From a bacterium (GTDB lineage Bacteria > Verrucomicrobiota > Verrucomicrobiae > Opitutales > Opitutaceae), in NCBI GenBank assembly GCA_021780625.1, contig JAJXYI010000458.1, forward strand, positions 1 to 6,571: DNA of 6,571 nt, in the 5' to 3' direction. The notes under the pieces are model-generated. The model was given only the letters and a program-made list of their open reading frames with translations, had not been told where the DNA came from and ran no database searches. Shown here one piece after another: positions 1 to 4,547 of the stretch. Position numbers and translations under genes: made by a program. Within the stretch, counting starts at the first letter, position 1. Each line of letters begins with the position of its first letter.

Positions 1-95
1 CCCCGCAGGACCCCCGACAGCATCGGGAAAACGAGCGCCGCGAGAACGATTGTCCGCAGGAAAAGATAATGCGAATGCCGGGTCGGACGGGACAT
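1..95 (-). CDS. N-terminus of a secreted or membrane protein (partial)
   Basis: Reading the minus strand from an ATG at 95 gives 31 open codons to the window edge. The peptide begins MSRPTRHSHYLFLRTIVLAA, followed by a further apolar stretch (about residues 21-28) and a small-residue turn. That is a basic n-region followed by a hydrophobic core at about residues 11-28, as in a signal peptide or signal anchor. No mature-domain sequence is visible, so the function is unknown. The gene is divergent from the AraC regulator that begins 63 bp away, and AraC proteins often control a divergent neighbour, so this may be its target. No convincing Shine-Dalgarno sequence precedes the ATG. A second minus-strand frame starting at 120 is also open but does not resemble an export signal. 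Confidence 0.5.
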   Translation of the reverse strand, partial: MSRPTRHSHYLFLRTIVLAALVFPMLSGVLR

Positions 96-148
96 GGCGC
101 AGGGGTTGGGGATGATTCATGTTATCACGCCTTCGGCCTCGCTTCCAT

Positions 149-153
149 GGAGG
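149..153 (+). promoter_or_regulatory. Shine-Dalgarno site of the AraC regulator
   Basis: GGAGG followed by a 5-nt spacer (CAATT) and ATG at 159. It decides the start: the alternative ATG at 147 overlaps this motif, and the upstream candidate at 69 lacks one. Confidence 0.75.
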
Positions 154-158
154 CAATT

Positions 159-1130
159 ATGATTAACCTGGACGATCTTCTGTTTTTTAGGCCTAAACAC
201 CGCCCTCCACCGCCCATGCCAGTTCGCCGACCCGTGACTCTGCCCCGCGCCGTGCGCCCCGAGGGGTTTGCGGGGCAGCATCTCGTGGTGCTGCCGGCCC
301 CAATACGGGCTGCGTCGCAGGCGCACGCTCTGCTGCGGAACCTGCTCGTCACCGACGCCGGCTACTTCCCCACGGCATCGGGCCACCGGGTCGAACGCGC
401 GCACGGCACGGCGACGCATCTGGTGATCTTCTGCCTCCGGGGCGCAGGCTGGGCGCGCAGCGGCGAACGCTCGGCGGCAATCACCCCAGGCGACGCGCTC
501 TGGCTGCCCGCGGATACTCCACACGCCTACGGCGCGGACGGGGACGACCCATGGACGATCGTCTGGGTTCATTTCCAGGGGACCGAGGTGCCACGCTGGC
601 GCGAGGAACTCGCGTGGGCCAACCGCATGCCTTTCGGCCAGCGGCATTTCAGCTCCGATTTCCTGGCCTCGCTCGGGCTCGACCGGATCTATTCCCGCCT
701 GGAGAGGGGATACGGCACTCCCGATCTGCTCTCGGCCGGCGTCCAGCTCCGCTTGGTGCTCAGCGCCCTGCTCGACGCCGGCCTGTCGGCGGGCGCCGCC
801 CACTCGGCGGCCGAACGCACCGCGGCGGTCCGCGACTCCCTCGCAAGGGATCCGTTGCGCACGGTGCGCCTCGAGGAACTGGCCACCCGCGCAGGCCTCT
901 CGGTGCCGCACTTTTGCGCCCTGTTCCGTCGGCTGAGCGGCTATGCGCCCATCGACTTCCTGCTCCGGCAGCGCATCCGCCTCGCCTGCCGCCTTCTCGA
1001 CTCCAGCGATGCACCGGTGGCCGAGGTCGCAATGCGGTCGGGCTTCGACGACCCCTACTACTTCAGCCGCTGCTTCCGACGCATCATGGGCGCCTCCCCC
1101 CGCGCCTACCGCAAGGCGATCAAGGGCTGA
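159..1130 (+). CDS. AraC-family transcriptional regulator with cupin sensor domain
   Basis: A 323-residue cytoplasmic DNA-binding regulator. The start at 159 is chosen because GGAGG at 149-153 sits 5 nt upstream; open frame continues back to 69, but those upstream Met codons lack such a site. Residues about 80-140 form an AraC-type cupin: HLVIFCLRGAGWARSG, then ITPGDALWLPADTPHAYG, then a WVHFQG strand. This fold usually binds a small ligand such as a sugar. Residues about 225-323 are the double helix-turn-helix domain: first HTH near VRLEELATRAGLSVPHFCALF (236-256), second near VAEVAMRSGFDDPYYFSRCF (287-306), ending in the family signature GASPRAYRK. The ligand cannot be read from sequence. 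The divergent exported-protein gene at the left edge is the obvious candidate target. The family call is very secure; a role in carbohydrate use is inference from context and resemblance. Confidence 0.95.
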   Translation: MINLDDLLFFRPKHRPPPPMPVRRPVTLPRAVRPEGFAGQHLVVLPAPIRAASQAHALLRNLLVTDAGYFPTASGHRVERAHGTATHLVIFCLRGAGWARSGERSAAITPGDALWLPADTPHAYGADGDDPWTIVWVHFQGTEVPRWREELAWANRMPFGQRHFSSDFLASLGLDRIYSRLERGYGTPDLLSAGVQLRLVLSALLDAGLSAGAAHSAAERTAAVRDSLARDPLRTVRLEELATRAGLSVPHFCALFRRLSGYAPIDFLLRQRIRLACRLLDSSDAPVAEVAMRSGFDDPYYFSRCFRRIMGASPRAYRKAIKG

Positions 1131-1185
1131 GTCCACAGTTCGAAGGCTGAATGGAACCGAACGCTGAGGCAAAAAGCCAAAACCT

Positions 1186-1221
1186 GGATTTCACAGGGAT
1201 GAAGGGGATGAAAGGGATACC
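1186..1221. repeat. Short purine-rich repeat with 9-bp period
   Basis: GGGATGAA occurs at 1196-1203 and 1205-1212, followed by a partial GGGAT at 1214-1218, so the spacing is 9 bp. It lies in the 148-bp space between the convergent AraC and flavin-binding protein genes. The run differs in base composition from the flanking coding DNA. From memory, similar GGGATGAA-type runs are common between genes in Verrucomicrobiota and related bacteria; I could not check this. Confidence 0.6.
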
Positions 1222-1278
1222 TTTTGGCAGGCTCCTCCGTCCTCTGCCTTCTGACACCTGACCTCTGTCAACTTCAGT

Positions 1279-1869
1279 TCATGGTCCTTTCTCCGCCAGC
1301 TTCGCCTCGAGCTCCGCGATCCGCTCCTGCAAGGGGCGCATCGCCTCCTCGACCTCCTCGGCCGTGTAGCGGGGCGTGATGTATTTTGGGCAGTTCCAAT
1401 CGTAGCCGAGCACCTCCACCACAAACACACGCCCCGGCTTCGGCTCGCCAGGCAGCAGGTCGAACGCGGGCGCCTCCACCATCGGCACGACCCGGCAGGT
1501 GCCCAGGACCTTCAGCCGTTCGCGCGCCGGATAGTCCATCAGAAACAGCGAAACCCGCCCCGCCGAAGCCACATTGCCCGCGCTGATGAGCTGCCGGTTG
1601 CCCGCATAGTCCGGAAACACCAGCGTCGACGGCCCCGTCAGCCGCAGAAACCCCTTCGGACCGCCCCGATGCTGGACATACGGCCAGCCCGTCTCGCCCA
1701 CGCTCGCGACATAGAAGCTGTCGCGCGCCGCAATGAACGCCGCCTCCTCCGCTCCCATCGGCTGCGGAGCGCCGTCCTCGGGCGGGATCACTCGCGCACG
1801 TCCATACGCCTCCTGTTGGGCACGGGCGACGGAAAGGGTTTGAAGGGTTCGAAGATAGACGTGACGCAT
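1279..1869 (-). CDS. COG3576-type flavin-nucleotide-binding protein (PNPOx-like fold)
   Basis: A 196-residue protein. Recognisable core: EEAAFIAARDSFYVASVGET (41-60) running into GWPYVQHRGGPKGFL (61-75), then FPDYAGNRQLISAGN (85-99), SLFLMDYPARERLKVLGTCR (107-126) and YDWNCPKYITPRYT (156-169). These match the predicted FMN-binding relatives of pyridoxamine 5'-phosphate oxidase, usually about 200 residues. Substrate and reaction are unknown for the family; it should not be read as PdxH. Residues 170-194 are highly charged and probably form a terminal helix. The frame is open back to 2091, but that extension overlaps the upstream gene and is low-complexity; homologous sequence begins near VARAQQEAYGR, so ATG at 1869 is preferred although it lacks a Shine-Dalgarno site. 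It lies 82 bp downstream of the DsrE-like gene on the same strand and is probably co-transcribed under the TetR repressor. Confidence 0.88.
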   Translation of the reverse strand: MRHVYLRTLQTLSVARAQQEAYGRARVIPPEDGAPQPMGAEEAAFIAARDSFYVASVGETGWPYVQHRGGPKGFLRLTGPSTLVFPDYAGNRQLISAGNVASAGRVSLFLMDYPARERLKVLGTCRVVPMVEAPAFDLLPGEPKPGRVFVVEVLGYDWNCPKYITPRYTAEEVEEAMRPLQERIAELEAKLAEKGP

Positions 1870-1902
1870 GGCGAGAGAGGCGTGAAAGGGGTTTGAAAGT
1901 GA
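1832..1902. repeat. GAAGGGTTT-type degenerate repeat across a gene start
   Basis: On the plus strand, GAAAGGGTTTGAAGGGTTCG (about 1832-1851) and GTGAAAGGGGTTTGAAAGTG (about 1882-1901) share a GAAAGGG(G)TTTGAA core and lie about 50 bp apart. The first copy falls within the first codons of the flavin-binding protein gene (encoding LRTLQTLS) and the second lies just upstream of its ATG. Within the first copy the GAAGGGTT motif recurs at about 9 bp. Confidence 0.45.
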
Positions 1903-1907
1903 CTCGA

Positions 1908-1942
1908 CGGACGGCCCCGGCTCGTGCCGGGGCACACGTCCG
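1908..1942. terminator. Strong GC hairpin between DsrE-like and flavin-binding genes
   Basis: GCCCCGGC (1914-1921), loop TCGT, GCCGGGGC (1926-1933) is a perfect 8-bp stem. It is extended by CGGACG (1908-1913) pairing with CGTCCG (1937-1942) across a 3-nt bulge. In the minus-strand transcript it follows the DsrE-like stop by about 10 nt. No U-tract follows, so it is not a canonical intrinsic terminator. It could weaken read-through, stabilise the upstream mRNA 3' end, or set different levels of the two proteins. Confidence 0.5.
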
Positions 1943-1951
1943 CCTGCAGGT

Positions 1952-2326
1952 TCAGAAGATGGCGACCTTCCAGCCTTCGGCGTAATAACGACGCAGACTC
2001 GCCAGGCCCGGCGTGCCCTCGGCAGGGTTGTCCGCCAGCAGCGGCACGCCCGCGGCCTCAAGCCCAGCGACGGCGTCGTTTCGGATCGCACAGCCGCGCG
2101 ACGCCCCCTTCACAAGTTCCCGCACCGCGTTGTAACGCGCGTTGCCACGATGCCCGAGCTTGCCGAACTCCGCCGGCCAGCGCGTGCCCGTACCTACAAA
2201 GACGATTTCGACCTCGTCGCCCTCGCGCTTGCACTCCTCGGCCATCGCAAGCGCGTTCATCGCGCGAGTCGTGGCTTCCTCGGTGCCGGCCTTCGGGTCA
2301 GTGAGAATGATGATTGCGATCTTCAT
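1952..2326 (-). CDS. DsrE/DsrF-like family small protein
   Basis: A 124-residue soluble protein, the usual size for the DsrE/F/DrsH-like fold. It opens with a beta strand and loop, MKIAIIILTDPKAGTEEATT; a helix ALAMAEECKREGDEVEIVFVG follows; and it ends AIRNDAVAGLEAAGVPLLAD ... SLRRYYAEGWKVAIF, a typical DsrE-like tail. Family members include sulfur-transfer proteins with a reactive cysteine. Here Cys32 and Cys79 (in SRGCAIRND) are present, and Cys79 lies near the position that carries the functional Cys in some members, but sulfur transfer is not established. ATG at 2326 is chosen because the fold begins there; the extension to 2404 would run through the promoter and operator. GGAGG at 2343-2347 is 16 nt upstream, rather far for a ribosome site. 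It is divergent from the TetR gene and upstream of the flavin-binding protein gene. Confidence 0.82.
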   Translation of the reverse strand: MKIAIIILTDPKAGTEEATTRAMNALAMAEECKREGDEVEIVFVGTGTRWPAEFGKLGHRGNARYNAVRELVKGASRGCAIRNDAVAGLEAAGVPLLADNPAEGTPGLASLRRYYAEGWKVAIF

Positions 2327-2375
2327 GATGTTTTTCGCCGCGCCTCCGGGGAATTCCGTGCCGCGACAGGAGACT

Positions 2376-2404
2376 GTTAGACAGATCCGTCTAATCGCCG
2401 TCAA
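2376..2404 (-). promoter_or_regulatory. Sigma70-type promoter of the DsrE-like gene
   Basis: On the minus strand, -35 TTGACG (2404-2399), a 17-bp spacer and -10 TCTAAC (2381-2376) match consensus at 5/6 and 4/6. The predicted transcript start is near 2369, giving a leader of about 43 nt before the ATG at 2326. The palindrome at 2377-2394 covers the spacer and the -10 element, so bound repressor would block polymerase. Confidence 0.65.
2377..2394. promoter_or_regulatory. TetR-type operator, copy 1
   Basis: TTAGAC-AGATCC-GTCTAA: an 18-bp palindrome in which both 6-bp arms pair perfectly and 16 of 18 positions are symmetric. It overlaps the -10 and spacer of the DsrE-like gene promoter and lies between a TetR-family gene and its divergent neighbour, the standard operator position for this family. 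Confidence 0.8.
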
Positions 2405-2411
2405 GCCTTAT

Positions 2412-2429
2412 TTAGACTAGTCTGTCTAC
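2412..2429. promoter_or_regulatory. TetR-type operator, copy 2
   Basis: TTAGAC-TAGTCT-GTCTAC: the same arm and spacer arrangement as copy 1, with one arm mismatch, centred 35 bp away. An inner AGACTAGTCT is also a perfect 10-bp palindrome. It ends 38 bp before the TetR start codon, so it probably allows autorepression. I could not find a convincing -35/-10 pair for the TetR gene itself. Confidence 0.75.
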
Positions 2430-2467
2430 CCTTGCCTCCCGCTCATCTCTCCTCCTACGCTGCGGCC

Positions 2468-3097
2468 ATGTCCTCCACCACTGCGGGCGCACGCCCCAGC
2501 ACTCCGAAGCGCGACCTGCTGCTCGACACAGCTTTTCGGCTGTTTTACCGCGACGGGTTCCACGCGGTCGGCATCGACACGATCCTCGCCGAGGCGGGCC
2601 TCGCGAAGATGACCCTATACCATCACTTTTCCTCGAAGGATGAACTGATCGTCGCCGCACTGGAACGCCGCAGCGCGCAGGTCCGCGCCCGCCAGGCGTC
2701 GATGATGGAGAAGGCGGGCTCCGGCGCGCGCGAACGGCTTGCCGCCCTGCTCGATTCCTATGCCGACTGGTTTCGCGCGGAAGATTTCAACGGCTGCGCC
2801 TTCATCCGCGCCGTCGCAGAATACCCGGACAAGGCGTCGCCGGTCCACCAGGCCGTGGTGCGTCACAAGCAGGCGCTCATCGACACACTGACCGCCCTCC
2901 TCTCTGAACTGGGAGCCCGCGACGCGACCGGACTGGCCCGCAGAATCTACCTGATCCTCGAAGGCGCCATCGTGTGCGCACACACTTTCGGCGATCCGAA
3001 GGCAGCAGGCGACGCAAGAGCCGCAGCGCTGACGCTTGTCGACGCCGCCCTCACCAATTCCGGTCCACGCAAACGCGCTAAACCTCGACGGGGGTGA
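2468..3097 (+). CDS. TetR/AcrR-family transcriptional repressor
   Basis: A 209-residue repressor, normal length for the family. N-terminal DNA-binding domain at residues about 14-62: KRDLLLDTAFRLFYRDGFHA, then GIDTILAEAGLAKMTLYHHF (HTH) and SSKDELI. The C-terminal ligand and dimer domain contains DFNGCAFIRAVAEYPDKASP (106-125) and RIYLILEGAIVCAHTF (159-174). The GC(A/L)F motif in this segment is common in TetR proteins related to NemR-type regulators. The ATG at 2468 is preferred over a TTG at 2432 because the family domain starts shortly after it and the extra residues look non-coding. There is no Shine-Dalgarno site; the leader is pyrimidine-rich. The tail after about residue 197 is basic (PRKRAKPRRG). 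It is divergent from the DsrE-like gene, with two matching palindromes between them, so it very likely represses that gene and itself. The ligand is unknown. Confidence 0.93.
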   Translation: MSSTTAGARPSTPKRDLLLDTAFRLFYRDGFHAVGIDTILAEAGLAKMTLYHHFSSKDELIVAALERRSAQVRARQASMMEKAGSGARERLAALLDSYADWFRAEDFNGCAFIRAVAEYPDKASPVHQAVVRHKQALIDTLTALLSELGARDATGLARRIYLILEGAIVCAHTFGDPKAAGDARAAALTLVDAALTNSGPRKRAKPRRG

Positions 3098-3430
3098 CAC
3101 CCCGGCCCTCGACTCGTCCGGCGATGAGCCCAAGCCCCCGACGGCCCCTACCCCATCAGGCATCAGCTAAAAAGCTGGATTGTTCCGCGATCACTGAACC
3201 TTAAACGACGAAGATAACCAAGAAGGCCAAGCCAAGCGATTACACGAACTCACCGAGCCAAAATCAACCCACCCAAACGGTGAATCAATCAACGCTCTCA
3301 CCCCTGTGGAAAACGGTTTGTTCTTCGTTCCCTTCGTTGCCGTGTTCCATTCAATCGCCGAATTTAGGCTGAAGAATCTTGCTCGCGGTCAGAGTGTGGA
3401 GTCGGGCTCGTTCTAAGTCCTGTAAACGCA
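3098..3430. other. Gene-free intergenic stretch
   Basis: No credible coding region: open frames crossing this stretch are short, without family features, or run through the tRNA. It is less GC-rich than its surroundings, especially from about 3180 to 3360. Only a weak 5-bp hairpin (CAGCT-AAAA-AGCTG, 3164-3177) follows the TetR gene, not a convincing terminator. Degenerate inverted arms rich in CTTCGTT occur at 3196-3231 and 3321-3348. I see no RNA gene or transposase remnant. Confidence 0.6.
3196..3348. repeat. Degenerate inverted repeat arms (CTTCGTT-type, 9-bp period)
   Basis: The right arm (3321-3348) reads TTCTTCGTTCCCTTCGTTGC, containing CTTCGTT twice at 9-bp spacing. The left arm (3196-3231) is its approximate inverse: its reverse complement has TTCTTGGTTATCTTCGTCG, matching the right arm at about 15 of 19 positions. 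About 90 bp of non-coding DNA separates them. They could be remnants of a miniature element or of a dispersed 9-mer repeat; no target duplication is visible. Confidence 0.4.
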
Positions 3431-3459
3431 CGAAGGCCTCCCGGGATGGGAGGCCTTCG
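3431..3459 (-). terminator. Terminator hairpin downstream of tRNA-Gly
   Basis: CGAAGGCCTCCC (3431-3442) and GGGAGGCCTTCG (3448-3459) form a perfect 12-bp stem with a 5-nt loop. In the tRNA transcript it begins 7 nt after the CCA end and is followed by TGCGTTT, a poor U-tract. Position and stem strength support a tRNA terminator. Confidence 0.75.
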
Positions 3460-3466
3460 GCGAAAA

Positions 3467-3542
<76 letters not shown>

Positions 3543-3556
3543 AAAAGGGAGGGAAA

Positions 3557-3584
3557 TGAGTAGGGGGCGCAGCCAACGCGTCAA
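3557..3584 (-). promoter_or_regulatory. Promoter of tRNA-Gly
   Basis: On the minus strand, TTGACG (3584-3579) lies 16 bp from a weak -10 candidate TACTCA (3562-3557). The -35 is 5/6 to consensus and the spacing would start transcription about 7 nt before the tRNA 5' end at 3542. The -10 match is poor, so its exact position is uncertain. Confidence 0.5.
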
Positions 3585-3745
3585 TAGCTATTTTGAACTT
3601 TTTCGCCGCCATGCTGAATTGCATCGCAGCGCTCAAGGCTTCCGGCCCCACCGACAAGCTTCGACATCGGAAGGAACCCAGCCACGTATCGCGACGGCAC
3701 ACCGCGCGGATTGACTCACCGGGACGGACTTCTTGACTAGGCCCC

Positions 3746-4522
3746 ATGATCACGATCATCGGCGGAGACGGAAAACCCTATGGCCCAGTGCCAGTTGACC
3801 AGGTGAAACGCTGGATGCTGGAAGGCCGCGCCACGCTCGACACCCTCGCCCGCCGCGACGGGGACACCGATTGGCGCAAACTCGGCGAACTCCCCGAATT
3901 TTCAACGACTCCCACGCCTCCGCCGCTTCAACCGCCCCTCACCGAGGCCGCTGCGCCGAGCGAGCCTGGAGCTGCAACACCGGATGCAGCCACTCCGACC
4001 CAGGATGTCGCACCCGAAGGTCAGCCCGCCGTGACCACCCTCCGGATCAAGTCGGGCCCCAAGCTCGCGGGTCGCGGCATCCGGCTGCTCGCCGCCATCA
4101 TCGACGGCATCCTGTCCATGCTCTTCGCCCTTCCCGGCCTCGTGATGCTCAGCGCCCGCCTCGTCGCAAACGGAGGCCACATGCCCGCCTTCGGCACCCC
4201 GGCCTTCGACTCCACGCTTAGTTCGATGGGCGTCATCCTGGTGGGTTGGATCATCCTCATGATCATCCAGGGCTGGCTTCTCGCAACCCGCGGTCAGACC
4301 GTCGGCAAGAAGCTCATGGGCATCCGCATCGTCCGCTTCTCCGACGACGCCAACCCAGGGTTCGTCCACGCCGTGCTCCTGCGCGCCGTGGTGGTCACGA
4401 TCCTCGACAACATCCCCTGGCTCGGCCTGCTCTTCTGGCTCGTGGACTGTTGCTTCATCTTCCGCGAAGACCGCCGCTGCATCCATGACCTCATCGCCGA
4501 CACGCGCGTGATCGACGAGTGA
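3746..4522 (+). CDS. GYF_2 and RDD domain membrane protein
   Basis: A 258-residue protein. Residues 1-53 form a GYF_2-type domain (DUF4339): GGDGKPYGPVPVDQVKRWML, then EGRATLDTLARRDGDTDWRKL; such domains are thought to bind peptides or proteins. Residues 54-105 are a Pro/Ala/Thr-rich linker. Residues about 108-258 are an RDD domain: GRGIRLLAAIIDGILSML with conserved Arg and Asp, transmembrane segments near 112-136 and 159-180 and a long hydrophobic stretch 208-239, the loop motif GQTVGKKLMGIRIV (183-196), and the end RRCIHDLIADTRVI. The GYF_2 domain has no signal peptide and probably lies in the cytoplasm. Some RDD proteins have been linked to ion exchange, but the role here is unknown. ATG at 3746 begins exactly at the GYF_2 motif; only a weak TAGG precedes it. 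It is convergent with the dehydrogenase gene, 25 bp away. Confidence 0.9.
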   Translation: MITIIGGDGKPYGPVPVDQVKRWMLEGRATLDTLARRDGDTDWRKLGELPEFSTTPTPPPLQPPLTEAAAPSEPGAATPDAATPTQDVAPEGQPAVTTLRIKSGPKLAGRGIRLLAAIIDGILSMLFALPGLVMLSARLVANGGHMPAFGTPAFDSTLSSMGVILVGWIILMIIQGWLLATRGQTVGKKLMGIRIVRFSDDANPGFVHAVLLRAVVVTILDNIPWLGLLFWLVDCCFIFREDRRCIHDLIADTRVIDE

Positions 4523-4547
4523 CCCCGCGAACACAGACCCGAATCGC

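Noticed and set aside
65..70. GATAAT as a possible -10 element for the AraC gene
   Set aside because: No acceptable -35 lies 16-18 bp upstream, and it falls within the divergent coding start.
113..127. TGAT/ATCA inverted pair between the AraC gene and its divergent neighbour
   Set aside because: Only 4 bp per arm with no further symmetry; expected by chance.
117..1172. Long minus-strand open frame opposite the AraC gene, and shorter frames at 551-1150 and 760-1032
   Set aside because: They are Ala/Arg/Gly-rich shadow frames with no family motifs, lying over a clear AraC gene; high GC content makes such frames common.
1870..2091. N-terminal extension of the flavin-binding protein to 2091
   Set aside because: It overlaps the DsrE-like gene, crosses the hairpin, is Arg/Pro-rich and lies outside the conserved region of the family.
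2432..2467. TTG-initiated extension of the TetR protein
   Set aside because: It would begin only 3 bp after the second operator and add residues outside the TetR domain; ATG at 2468 fits better.
3164..3177. Hairpin CAGCT-AAAA-AGCTG downstream of the TetR gene
   Set aside because: A 5-bp stem without a U-run is too weak to call a terminator.
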